64,000 nucleotides of DNA, taken from positions 66,951 to 130,950 of the forward strand of contig CAZHAX010000007.1 in the NCBI GenBank assembly GCA_964530325.1. The letters run 5' to 3'. Of this stretch, positions 42,729-51,361 are shown in pieces. The notes under the pieces are model-generated. The model ran no database searches and was not told the origin of the DNA. It saw only the letters and a list, made by a program, of their open reading frames with translations. The position numbers and the translations under genes were made by a program. This DNA comes from CAZHAX01 sp964530325 (lineage in GTDB: Bacteria; Chloroflexota; Anaerolineae; B4-G1). Every line of letters starts with the position of its first letter. The first letter of the stretch is position 1.

Positions 42729-42772
42729 CCCTCCCCGCGGTCGGAGCTCCCTCTCCTTACCAGCCAAGGGGT

Positions 42773-43714
42773 GTGTCAAGAACGCGCAGCGTCCACGTAC
42801 CTGTGCTTCGCCAGGCGGTGCTAGAGGGGCTCGCGGTCCGGCCGTCCGGCCGCTACGTGGACTGCACATTAGGGGGGGGTGGACACGCTGCAGCGATTCT
42901 GGAAGAGACAGCTCCCGGCGGCCGTGTGCTCGGGCTCGATAGGGATCCGCAGGCGGTCGATGTGGCCCGCGAGAGGCTGGCTCCCTACGGCGACAGCGTC
43001 GAGCTCGTCCACAGCTCGTTCACCCTCCTGGCGGACCAGGCGCGCGACCGGGGCTTCCTTCCGGCGGACGGTGTGCTCTTCGATCTGGGGCTCTCCTCCC
43101 TGCAGCTGGCGGATCTCTCCCGGGGCTTCTCCTTCCTCGCTGACGGCCCGCTCGACATGCGCTTCGACCCGAGCTCGGACAGGCCCACTGCGGCGCAGCT
43201 GCTCGACGAACTGGACGTCGAGGAGATCAGAGCAATCCTCTGGGAGTACGGCGAGGAGAAGCAGGCCCGCCGTCTAGCTGAAGCGATCGTCGAGGCCCGC
43301 CCATTGGAAACGACGGGCCAGCTTGCCGAAGTTGTCGAAAGGGTGGTCAGGCGGCGAAGCCGCATCCACCCGGCGACACGCACATTTCAAGCTCTGCGTA
43401 TCCTGGTCAACGACGAGCTCGCGGCGATTGGCGAGGCGCTGCCACAGGCTGTCGGCGTGCTCGCGCCCGGCGGCCGCCTGGTGGTCATATCCTTCCATTC
43501 GCTCGAGGACCGGATCGTCAAGCGCTTTCTGCGCCGGGAGAGCAGCGACTGTGTCTGCCCGCCGGGCCAGCCGGCCTGCACCTGCGGCCACAAGGCCGGC
43601 CTCAGGTTGGTGACGCGCAAGCCGGTCCGGCCGGGCGAAGAGGAGATCTCCGCCAACCCCCGGGCCAGGTCGGCCAGGCTGCGAGTGGCGGAGCGGATTG
43701 CGAACAGGGACTAG
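42773..43714 (+). CDS. rsmH: 16S rRNA (cytosine-1402-N4)-methyltransferase
   Basis: A 313-residue SAM-dependent methyltransferase. Marks are HVPVLRQAVLEGL, YVDCTLGGGGHAAAIL (SAM binding), VLFDLGLSSLQLAD, SFLADGPLDMRFD, IHPATRTFQALRI and VISFHSLEDRIVKRF. A CxCxxxQxxCxCG-like cysteine patch (DCVCPPGQPACTCGH) near the C-terminus is present, as in many RsmH. The start is GTG at 42773 after AAGGGG; the frame opens at 42707 within mraZ but without family content. It modifies the ribosomal P site. Confidence 0.96.
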   Translation: MSRTRSVHVPVLRQAVLEGLAVRPSGRYVDCTLGGGGHAAAILEETAPGGRVLGLDRDPQAVDVARERLAPYGDSVELVHSSFTLLADQARDRGFLPADGVLFDLGLSSLQLADLSRGFSFLADGPLDMRFDPSSDRPTAAQLLDELDVEEIRAILWEYGEEKQARRLAEAIVEARPLETTGQLAEVVERVVRRRSRIHPATRTFQALRILVNDELAAIGEALPQAVGVLAPGGRLVVISFHSLEDRIVKRFLRRESSDCVCPPGQPACTCGHKAGLRLVTRKPVRPGEEEISANPRARSARLRVAERIANRD

Positions 43715-43715
43715 C

Positions 43716-43742
43716 CGCAGAGAGCGCAGAGGACGCAGAGAA
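43716..43742 (+). repeat. Three 9-base direct repeats
   Basis: CGCAGAGAG, CGCAGAGGA and CGCAGAGAA follow one another directly between rsmH and ftsL. This resembles a dispersed simple repeat found in many GC-rich genomes. Confidence 0.7.
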
Positions 43743-43778
43743 CAAGGGGTTTGTGCGCTGAGGAAGGTGAATCGTCCG

Positions 43779-44150
43779 ATGGTGAGAGGAAGGACGAGCG
43801 GCGACGAGAAGCTTAGCATCAGGGAGTTCCTGAGCTGGCTGGCCGATGGCCTCAGGCGCGGCCGCTTCGACCGGAGACCTCAGATGAGCCGGTCGCTCAT
43901 CCTGCTCGTTGTCGGACTGGTCGCCATGGCCGCGGTCTACCTCACGCTTGTCAGCACGACGGCGTCGACAGGACGCCATCTGGAGGAACTGCAGGCGGAG
44001 CTGCTCCGTCTGCAGAGGGAGAATGAGCAGCTGCTGGTCGATATCAGCGAGGCCGGATCGGTTACGCGGCTGATGGAACGGGCGCGCCAGCTCGGTTTCG
44101 TGCCCGCCGAGGAGCTCTTGCCCCTGCCGCTGCCGCAGGGCGAAGAGTAG
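43779..44150 (+). CDS. ftsL: FtsL-like / septum-formation-initiator membrane protein
   Basis: A 123-residue single-span protein. A cytoplasmic basic N-terminus is followed by a membrane span (LILLVVGLVAMAAVYLTLV) and then a coiled coil (LEELQAELLRLQRENEQLL), as in FtsL/DivIC proteins that link FtsQ, FtsB and the septal synthase. The assignment rests on topology and position between rsmH and ftsI; sequence similarity in this family is weak. The start ATG at 43779 has GAGGAAGGTGA upstream. Confidence 0.75.
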   Translation: MVRGRTSGDEKLSIREFLSWLADGLRRGRFDRRPQMSRSLILLVVGLVAMAAVYLTLVSTTASTGRHLEELQAELLRLQRENEQLLVDISEAGSVTRLMERARQLGFVPAEELLPLPLPQGEE

Positions 44151-44188
44151 CCTGCTCGATCGCCGCCACAGTTGATGGAGAGACACCG

Positions 44189-45907
44189 GTGACAGAGGGG
44201 CCCAGGAGGCGACTGCGCTTGATCTGCGCCATCATGGTGGCGCTCGCGCTGGTGATCGTCGTCCACCTGGCGCGGATCCAGGTCGCCGACCATGGCGACT
44301 ATGTGGATGATGCGCGGGAGCAGCGCGTACGTACCGTCGTCATGGCCGATGCGCCGCGGGGTGCCATCTATGACCGGAACGGCCACATGCTGGCCGGCAA
44401 CGGCGTGCGCTATGCGGTCGAGGCCGCTCCCGCCTACGTCGCCGATCCGCTCGCGGTGGCCGAGCAGGTGGCGCCGATTCTCGAGCGGCCCGTCGCCGAG
44501 ATCGAAGCGCTGCTCGAAGGTGACGGGCTGTGGGTGCAGCTGGCCGCCCAGGTTTCGAAGCAGGCCGGCGAGCAGATCGCCGAGCTGGGCCTGCTGGGCA
44601 TCTACGTCCGGCCGACCTGGGTTCGCGAGTACCCGGAGGGGGACCTGGCAGCCCACATGCTGGGCTTCTGCACGGTGGAGATCACCGGCTACTACGGGGT
44701 CGAGGGCTACTACGACACGCTGCTGCGCCCCGAGACCGTGACCTGGGAACGTCCAGTCGATACTGCAAACGAGGAGATACCGTGGGCTGTGAAGCCGTTC
44801 GTGATGCCCGACCCGGCCGCCTCGCTTGTCTTGACCATCGACCGGACGATGCAGGCGCTGGTCGAGCAGGAGCTGATGCGCTCGACAATCGAGTTCGGCG
44901 CCCAGGGCGGCACGATCATCGTCATGGACCCGAACACGTTCGAGATCCTGGCCATGGCCAGCCTGCCCTCCTACGATCCCAATCACTACACTGACTACTA
45001 CGAGTGGGGCGAGCCGCCCTTCGCCGATCCGGCGGTGAGCCAGCAGTATGAGCCAGGCTCGATCTTCAAGTTGATCACCATTGCCGCGGCGCTCGATAGC
45101 CGGCTGGTCTGGACGGGGTCGACGTACAACGACACCGGCCGCATTGAGGTCGGAGGCCGGGAGATACGGAACTCGCTGGGCCGGGTGCCGGGTGAGCAGA
45201 CCGTGGCGGACATAATGATCAAGTCGCTCAACGTGGGCGCTGCCTGGCTGAGCACGCAGATGGGGCCGGACGTCTTCTACCGCTACGTGCGCGCGTTCGG
45301 GTTCGGCAGCCCTACCGGCGTCGATCTGGCCGGTGAGGCCTGGGGCACGGTCTGGCTGCCGCAGGACGTGGAGAACTGGCACGATTCGAATCTGGGCACG
45401 AACGCCTTCGGCCAGGGCCTGGCGGTGACGCCGCTGCAGCTGGCGACGGCGCTGGCGACGATCGCCAACGACGGCGTTCGCCTGCGCCCGCGCATCGTCG
45501 CCCAGCAGACTGGCCCTGATGGCCAGGTTATTTCCTCCGAGCCGGCGTTCGAGGCCCGGGTCATCTCGCCGGAGACGGCGGACACGGTGACCAAGCTGAT
45601 GGTGCGCACGATCGAAGAGTCGGTCACCAACGCCAGGGTGAATGGCTACCGGGTCGCCGGCAAGACCGGAACGGCGCAGATCCCCGTGCCGGGCGGCTAC
45701 GATCCGAGCGGCACGATAGCGACGTTCGGTGGCTTCGGCCCGCTGCCCGATCCACAGCTGGTCATCCTGATCAAGCTCGATCGGCCCAGCACTTCCGAGT
45801 GGGCCTTCCAGACGGCAGCGACCTCCTTCGGCAGGCTGGCCGAGCAGCTCTTTGTGCTGCAGGGCATACCACCGCAGGAGCTGGCCATAGCGGAGGCAGC
45901 AAGATGA
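44189..45907 (+). CDS. ftsI: Septal peptidoglycan transpeptidase (FtsI/PBP class B)
   Basis: A 572-residue class B penicillin-binding protein. A membrane span at about 8-27 is followed by the dimerisation region (PRGAIYDRNGHMLA) and the transpeptidase domain with EPGSIFKLIT (SxxK), SLNVGA (SxN) and AGKTGTAQ (KTG). No PASTA domains. It makes the septal cross-links in partnership with FtsW. It starts with GTG at 44189 and its stop overlaps murF by ATGA, so there is no room for murE, which normally lies here. Confidence 0.94.
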   Translation: MTEGPRRRLRLICAIMVALALVIVVHLARIQVADHGDYVDDAREQRVRTVVMADAPRGAIYDRNGHMLAGNGVRYAVEAAPAYVADPLAVAEQVAPILERPVAEIEALLEGDGLWVQLAAQVSKQAGEQIAELGLLGIYVRPTWVREYPEGDLAAHMLGFCTVEITGYYGVEGYYDTLLRPETVTWERPVDTANEEIPWAVKPFVMPDPAASLVLTIDRTMQALVEQELMRSTIEFGAQGGTIIVMDPNTFEILAMASLPSYDPNHYTDYYEWGEPPFADPAVSQQYEPGSIFKLITIAAALDSRLVWTGSTYNDTGRIEVGGREIRNSLGRVPGEQTVADIMIKSLNVGAAWLSTQMGPDVFYRYVRAFGFGSPTGVDLAGEAWGTVWLPQDVENWHDSNLGTNAFGQGLAVTPLQLATALATIANDGVRLRPRIVAQQTGPDGQVISSEPAFEARVISPETADTVTKLMVRTIEESVTNARVNGYRVAGKTGTAQIPVPGGYDPSGTIATFGGFGPLPDPQLVILIKLDRPSTSEWAFQTAATSFGRLAEQLFVLQGIPPQELAIAEAAR

Positions 45908-47328
45908 GCGTGGGCATCACGCTGGCGGATGTGATCGAGGGCCTGGCCGGCCGGCGCCCCGACGGGCTGGACCGTCCGATATCGACGACCGTAGTCGATT
46001 CGCGGCGGGTGGAGCCGGACGCGCTCTTCGTCGCTCTCAAGGGCGAGCACTCTGATGGACACGATTTCGTCGCCCAGGCCCTCTCGCAGGGAGCCCTGGC
46101 GGCTATCGTCGAGCGCGACCTGGAGATCGAGGCCACGAAGCTGGACCTGACGGGCGCGACACCCACGCTGCCGGCCGACCTCTCGCCGCCACTTCTGCTC
46201 AGGACGTCGAACTCGCTCGAGGCGCTGCAGCGGCTGGCCACCTTCTGGCGCAGCCGGCACGACGTGCGGGTCATCGGCATCACCGGCAGCGTTGGCAAGA
46301 CGACGACGAAGGAAGTGACCGCCGCCGTCCTGGCCGTCCGTTACTCGACGCTGAAGAGCGAGGCTAGCTACAACAACGAGATCGGCCTGCCGCTGACGCT
46401 CGTTCACCTGACCGACGAGCACGAGCGGGCGGTGCTGGAGATGGGCATGTACGACGTGGGGGAGATCGCCGACCTGGCGCGTATAGCCAAGCCCCACGTT
46501 GGAGTAGTGACCATCATCGGCCCCGTTCACCTGGAGCGGGCGAAGACGCTGGCGCGGATCGTGCAGGCGAAGACGGAGCTGCTGCAGGCCCTGCCCCCGG
46601 CGCCGGAGGGCGTGGCCATCCTCAACTACGACGACGAGCACGTCCGCGGTATGGCCAAGGCGACGAAGGCGCGCATCTTCTACTATGGCCTCGCCCCGGA
46701 GGCGGACCTGTGGGCGGACGAGATCGAAGGTCTCGGTCTGGAGGGCATCCGCTTCCAGCTGCACTACAACGGGGAGACGATGCACGTCAGGCTGCCGCTC
46801 CTGGGCCGCCATTCGGTGCACACGGCGCTGCGGGCGGCGGCGGTCGGCCTGGTCGAAGGCCTGAACTGGCAGGAGATCGTCGAAGGACTGCGGGGCCCCG
46901 GGCAGCAGCTGAGGCTCGTCGCCGTTCCCGGCCCCGAGGGAGCGACGATTCTGGACGATACGTACAACGCCAGCCCGGCGTCGACGATCGCCGCGCTCAA
47001 CCTGTTGAGCGAGCTGGACGGGCGCAAGATCGCCGTGTTGGGCGACATGCTGGAGCTGGGTGACTACGAGCAGGAAGGCCACGAGAAGGTGGGCCTGCGC
47101 GCGCTTGAGGTGGCGGACGTGCTGATCACGGTGGGCAAGCTGGGCAGGATCATCGGACAGGCGGCGCTCCGCTGGGGTATGGATGCGGAGCAGGTGCACA
47201 TCGTCGAGGGCTGTGCGGAGGCTATCGCCCTGCTGGAGAAGGTGGTCGCAGCCGGGGACGTCATCTTGGTCAAGGGCTCGCGCGCGGTGAAGATGGAGGA
47301 GATCGTAAGCGCGCTGGGGAGGCAGTAA
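45904..47328 (+). CDS. murF: UDP-MurNAc-tripeptide:D-Ala-D-Ala ligase
   Basis: A 474-residue Mur ligase adding D-Ala-D-Ala to the UDP-muramyl tripeptide. The ATP-binding loop is ITGSVGKTTTKE, then SEASYNNEIGLPLTLV, typical of MurF (YNN), and ILDDTYNASPAST in the C-terminal part. Start ATG at 45904 overlaps the ftsI stop. The frame opens earlier at 45799 but that part lies in ftsI. The stop TAATG overlaps the mraY start. Confidence 0.95.
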   Translation: MSVGITLADVIEGLAGRRPDGLDRPISTTVVDSRRVEPDALFVALKGEHSDGHDFVAQALSQGALAAIVERDLEIEATKLDLTGATPTLPADLSPPLLLRTSNSLEALQRLATFWRSRHDVRVIGITGSVGKTTTKEVTAAVLAVRYSTLKSEASYNNEIGLPLTLVHLTDEHERAVLEMGMYDVGEIADLARIAKPHVGVVTIIGPVHLERAKTLARIVQAKTELLQALPPAPEGVAILNYDDEHVRGMAKATKARIFYYGLAPEADLWADEIEGLGLEGIRFQLHYNGETMHVRLPLLGRHSVHTALRAAAVGLVEGLNWQEIVEGLRGPGQQLRLVAVPGPEGATILDDTYNASPASTIAALNLLSELDGRKIAVLGDMLELGDYEQEGHEKVGLRALEVADVLITVGKLGRIIGQAALRWGMDAEQVHIVEGCAEAIALLEKVVAAGDVILVKGSRAVKMEEIVSALGRQ

Positions 47329-48341
47329 TGGACTTTGCTCTCGTCCTGGCAAGCATCTCGTTCATGCTGGCGGTCGTGTGGGGCCCGCTGCTGATCCGGC
47401 TGTTGCGGCGCTATCGGATCGGCAAGCGGATCCGTATCGACGGGCCTCGCGGCCACGAGACGAAGCTGGGCACGCCGACGATGGGTGGCCTCATGATCGT
47501 CGTGCCCGTGCTGCTGATAACGCTGACCCTCAACGTATATGCCCTGGCCGCCGGGACACTCAGCGGCCGCTCCATTCTGGTGCCGCTGATCGTGATGCTG
47601 GCCTACGCCTTCATCGGCGGCGTCGACGACATCGCGGGCATCCGCGGCATGCGGCGCGGCGAGGGCTACCCGGCCCGGCGCAAGCTGCTCTGGGAGGTGC
47701 CGCTCTCGCTCTTCATCGCCCTGCTGATGTACCTGGTGCCGCTCCAGTTCGCCGGCGAGGTCGGCGTGCCCGGCCTGCGCGAGGCGGTCGAGCTTGGCTG
47801 GTGGTGGGTGCCCTTCGCCGCCTTCTTCATCTTGTCCTTCGCCAACGCAGTCAATCTGACCGACGGGCTGGACGGGCTGGCCGGCATCGTCGTGGCCAGC
47901 GCGTTCGTCGGCTACGGCATCATCGCTCTCCTGCAGGGCCAGATCTATCTGACCCAGTTCTGCTTCACCGTCGTTGGGGCCTGCTTCGCCTTCCTCTGGT
48001 ACAACGCCCACCCGGCGCAGATGTTCATGGGCGATACGGGCAGCCTGGCCCTCGGAGCCACTCTGGCGACCGTGGCTCTGATGACCGGCCAGTGGCTGCT
48101 TCTGCCGGTTGTGGCCCTTATTCCTGTGGCGGAGACGGTGTCCGTCATTCTACAGGTAGCCTACTTCAAGTACACGAAGCGCAGGTACGGGCAGGGCCGC
48201 CGGCTGTTCAAGATGAGCCCGTTGCACCACCACTTCGAGCTGCGAGGCTGGTCGGAGACGCAGGTCGTGCAGCGCTTCTGGCTGGTGGAGCTGCTGGCGG
48301 TGATGGGGGGTGTAGCGCTCGCCCTGTGGCCCAGCAGCTAG
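47328..48341 (+). CDS. mraY: Phospho-N-acetylmuramoyl-pentapeptide transferase
   Basis: A 337-residue polytopic membrane enzyme making lipid I. Marks are GHETKLGTPTMGGLMI, FIGGVDDIAGIR (the paired aspartates), FANAVNLTDGLDGLAG, WYNAHPAQMFMGDTGSLALG and FKMSPLHHHFELRGWSE with the HHH motif. About ten spans are visible. Length is normal. Start ATG shares one base with the murF stop. Confidence 0.97.
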   Translation: MDFALVLASISFMLAVVWGPLLIRLLRRYRIGKRIRIDGPRGHETKLGTPTMGGLMIVVPVLLITLTLNVYALAAGTLSGRSILVPLIVMLAYAFIGGVDDIAGIRGMRRGEGYPARRKLLWEVPLSLFIALLMYLVPLQFAGEVGVPGLREAVELGWWWVPFAAFFILSFANAVNLTDGLDGLAGIVVASAFVGYGIIALLQGQIYLTQFCFTVVGACFAFLWYNAHPAQMFMGDTGSLALGATLATVALMTGQWLLLPVVALIPVAETVSVILQVAYFKYTKRRYGQGRRLFKMSPLHHHFELRGWSETQVVQRFWLVELLAVMGGVALALWPSS

Positions 48342-48379
48342 CTGGTGGAGGCCTTTGAGCCCAGAAAGGGGTAATCGAC

Positions 48380-48655
48380 ATGAAAACAGGGCTTCTCTGG
48401 TACGACAACGATCCGATGAGAGAGCTGGTGGAGAAGGTAAAGCGCGCCGCCGCTCACTACGAGCGGAAGTTCGGCCGGGCGCCGACGCTCTGCCTGGTCC
48501 ATCCCAGCCACGTCAACGGCAAGAAGGACGCGGCTGATGGGCCGACGAGCGCGGGCGACGTCGAGATCCGGGTCGGCCGCTCCGTGCTGCCCAATCACTT
48601 CTGGCTGGGCGTGCCAGAGGATGGGGCCGAAAGCCGCCGCTCCGCCTTGCGATAA
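48380..48655 (+). CDS. Small conserved-looking protein inside the dcw cluster
   Basis: 91 residues, soluble: MKTGLLWYDNDPMRELVEK at the start, then an HYERKFGRAPTLCLVHPS segment and VGRSVLPNHFWLGVPED. The start ATG lies after AGAAAGGGG. It sits between mraY and murD with the same strand and tight spacing (7 bases to murD), so it should be expressed with cell-wall enzymes. I recall similar short proteins scattered in Chloroflexota, not fixed in dcw clusters. Function unknown. Confidence 0.75.
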   Translation: MKTGLLWYDNDPMRELVEKVKRAAAHYERKFGRAPTLCLVHPSHVNGKKDAADGPTSAGDVEIRVGRSVLPNHFWLGVPEDGAESRRSALR

Positions 48656-48661
48656 TGGTCG

Positions 48662-50077
48662 ATGACGGTCGAGCCGCGTGCAGCGAGCCGGAAGCTATCC
48701 GGCAAGAAGGTCCTCATCCTGGGGCTGGCCCGCCAGGGCACGGCGCTGGCCCGCTTCCTCGCGGCCGAGGGAGCGGAGGTGACCGTGTCCGACCTGCGAG
48801 ACGAGATGGCGCTGGCCGGCAGGCTGGCGGACCTGGAAGGGCTGCCCATCCGCTACGAGCTGGGCGGCCATCCGGCCAACCTGCTCAAGGGCGTGGACCT
48901 GGTCTGTTTGAGCGGCGGCGTGCCCACGGACTCTCCCATTGTGGAGAAGGCGCACAAGCGGGGCATACCCTTGAGCAACGATGCCCAGCTCTTCCTGGAG
49001 CGCTGCCCGGCGCCGGTGATCGGCATCACCGGCTCCGCCGGGAAGACGACGACGACCGCCATCGTAGGCGAGATGTGCCGCCAGGCCGGCCTGCGCACCT
49101 GGGTGGGGGGCAACATCGGCAACCCGCTCATAGCCGACCTGAGCGAGATAGGACGGGACGATTGGGTGGTGATGGAGCTTTCTAGCTTCCAGCTGGAGAT
49201 AATGGGTATCAGCCCGCACGTAGCGGCGGTGCTGAACGTTACGCCCAATCACCTGGATAGACATGGAGACATGGAGACGTACCTGGCGGCGAAGCGGTCG
49301 ATCGTGTCCCGCCAGACGGCGGCCGACTACGCCGTATTGGGTTACGATGATGCGAATGCCCGCTCCCTGGCTCTCGACACGGCGGCCCACCTGCTCTGGT
49401 TCAGCGATCGTGGTGAGGTCGAGGAGGGCGCTTTCTCGACGAACGGCGAGCTGACGCTGCGGCGCATCGAGGGGAACGAGCCGGTCGATAGGCTCATCTG
49501 CTCGAGAGACGGCATTCGCCTCCTGGGCCGGCACAACGTGCTGAACGTGCTCGCCGCCGCAGCGCTGGCCAGCACGGCCGGCGTGGGCGTGGAAGCGATC
49601 GGCCGGGTGGCCCGCTCGTTCGAGGGGGTGGAGCACCGGCTGGAGCTGGTCCGCGAGATCGGCGGTGCCAGGTGGTACGACGACTCGATCGCTACCGCGC
49701 CGGAGCGGACACTGGCGGCGCTCGCCTCGTTCCAGGAGCCGATTGTGCTCTTGGCCGGCGGCCGGGACAAAGATTTGCCGTGGGGCGAGTTCGCCGAGGT
49801 CGCCCTGCGCAGAGTGCGCCGGCTGGTGACTTTCGGCGAGGCCGGGGGGATGATCGCCCGCGTGGTGCGCGAGCGGATGGCGGCGCCGAGCGAAGGCCGG
49901 CGCACCCTGGAGGAGATCACGGAGACGGAGGCGCTGCAAGATGCCGTGCAGGCGGCGGCAGAGGCCGCCCGGCCCGGCGACGTCGTGCTGCTCTCTCCGG
50001 GAGGGACGAGCTACGACGCCTTCGTCGATTTCGCGGCCCGGGGCGACAGGTTCAAGGAACTGGTGGGCGCTCTCTAG
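48662..50077 (+). CDS. murD: UDP-MurNAc-L-Ala:D-Glu ligase
   Basis: A 471-residue Mur ligase adding D-glutamate. Marks: VLILGLARQGTALARFL, VCLSGGVPTDSPIV, ITGSAGKTTTTAIVGEM, GGNIGNPLI, ELSSFQLE, NVTPNHLDRHGDM, and VLLAGGRDKDLPW and LLSPGGTSYDAFVDFAARGD near the C-terminus (usual SPACASFD is SPGGTSYD here). Length slightly above E. coli MurD. Start ATG at 48662. Confidence 0.96.
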   Translation: MTVEPRAASRKLSGKKVLILGLARQGTALARFLAAEGAEVTVSDLRDEMALAGRLADLEGLPIRYELGGHPANLLKGVDLVCLSGGVPTDSPIVEKAHKRGIPLSNDAQLFLERCPAPVIGITGSAGKTTTTAIVGEMCRQAGLRTWVGGNIGNPLIADLSEIGRDDWVVMELSSFQLEIMGISPHVAAVLNVTPNHLDRHGDMETYLAAKRSIVSRQTAADYAVLGYDDANARSLALDTAAHLLWFSDRGEVEEGAFSTNGELTLRRIEGNEPVDRLICSRDGIRLLGRHNVLNVLAAAALASTAGVGVEAIGRVARSFEGVEHRLELVREIGGARWYDDSIATAPERTLAALASFQEPIVLLAGGRDKDLPWGEFAEVALRRVRRLVTFGEAGGMIARVVRERMAAPSEGRRTLEEITETEALQDAVQAAAEAARPGDVVLLSPGGTSYDAFVDFAARGDRFKELVGAL

Positions 50078-50128
50078 GTCGGGCCCGGTTCGCCGGGCGC
50101 CGGCCAGGTGGAGCGGAGGGTTCTTGCA

Positions 50129-51361
50129 TTGATCGAAAGACTGCAGAGCGAAAGAACAGACCAGCGCGCGCGGTCGCATGGGGGGCTCGACTACGCGCTG
50201 CTGCTGGCTGTGCTCGGGCTCCTCGTCATCGGCCTGATCGGCATCTACAGCGCCACCTTCGACTGGTCCTACCAGAGCTACGGAGACTCCTTCCACATCG
50301 CCTCTCGCCAGTTCGTCTGGGTCGGCCTGGGCATCCTATTGATGGGGGCGGCGGCACTCGTGCCTTTCCATTGGTGGCGCCGGTCCGCCGTCCCCGTTAT
50401 GGGATTCGCCCTCGGTCTGCTCGTCCTCGTCCTTCTGTTCGGCGAGGATCGATTCGGTGCCCGGCGCTCGTTCCTGGAAGGGTCAGTACAGCCTGTCGAG
50501 CTGGCCAAGGTGGCGACCATCCTGTACGCAGCGGCCTGGCTGGCCTCGAAGGGAGACCAGGTGAGGGATCTTCCCTACGGCCTGATCCCCTTTGCCGTCG
50601 TCGTCGGTGTCGTGGCCGGGCTGATCGTGATGCAGCCGGACATGGGGGAGGCGGTCCTGGTCATTCTCACCGCGCTGACCATGTTTTTCGTCGCCGGCGC
50701 GGATGTCTTCCAGCTCTCGGTGGGCGGCGTGGTGGGGAGTGTCACCTTCCTGGCTCTGATCAACCAGATGCCGCACGCCAGGGAACGCATCGACCACTAC
50801 CTGATCACACTCCAGGATCCGATGGAGGGCGGCCACCACATCCGCCAGGCGCTCATTGCGCTTGGCAGCGGCGGGCTGTTCGGAGTTGGCCTGGGCCAGG
50901 GCGAGCAGAAGTTGGGTTATCTCCCGGCTCCCCATACGGACAGTATCTTCGCCGTGCTGGGCGAGGAGCTGGGATTCGCCGGCTGTCTGCTGGTCGTCGG
51001 TCTGTTCGTGGTATTCGCCTACCGGGGCTTCAAGATCGCCATGCAGGCGCCCACTCCGTTCTCCGCCTTCCTGGCGGCGGGCGTCACCTGCGGCATCACC
51101 TACCAGGCGCTGATCAACATCGCCGTGATGACCGGGCTGGCTCCGTTCACCGGCACGGCGCTGCCGTTCATCAGCGCGGGCGGCTCGGGCATGATCGCCT
51201 CGCTGGTGGGCGTGGGCATGCTGCAGGGCGTGGCCCGCAGCTCGGTGGCCGAATCCTGGCTGGAGAAAGGAAGGCGGCAGAGTGCGCTTCTGGATCGCGG
51301 GCGGGGGGACTGGCGGGCACGTGTATCCGGGCCTGGCAGTCGCCCAGGCACTGCTATCTGA
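50129..51361 (+). CDS. ftsW: Lipid II polymerase / cell division protein FtsW (SEDS family)
   Basis: A SEDS-family membrane protein of about 410 residues that polymerises lipid II with FtsI. Marks: GLIGIYSATFDW, QPDMGEAVLVILTALTMFF, GSGGLFGVGLGQGEQKLGYL, PAPHTDSIFAVLGEELGF and the C-terminal TALPFISAGGSGMIASL. The start is set at TTG 50129, eight bases after GGAGGG; an in-frame GTG at 50108 is possible. Its 3' end overlaps murG by 80 bases, so the last 27 residues share DNA with the MurG N-terminus. Confidence 0.93.
   Translation: MIERLQSERTDQRARSHGGLDYALLLAVLGLLVIGLIGIYSATFDWSYQSYGDSFHIASRQFVWVGLGILLMGAAALVPFHWWRRSAVPVMGFALGLLVLVLLFGEDRFGARRSFLEGSVQPVELAKVATILYAAAWLASKGDQVRDLPYGLIPFAVVVGVVAGLIVMQPDMGEAVLVILTALTMFFVAGADVFQLSVGGVVGSVTFLALINQMPHARERIDHYLITLQDPMEGGHHIRQALIALGSGGLFGVGLGQGEQKLGYLPAPHTDSIFAVLGEELGFAGCLLVVGLFVVFAYRGFKIAMQAPTPFSAFLAAGVTCGITYQALINIAVMTGLAPFTGTALPFISAGGSGMIASLVGVGMLQGVARSSVAESWLEKGRRQSALLDRGRGDWRARVSGPGSRPGTAI

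Noticed and set aside
48695..50296. 533-residue minus-strand frame opposite murD and ftsW
   Set aside because: Low-complexity His/Arg/Pro translation without motif; the plus-strand genes are clear.
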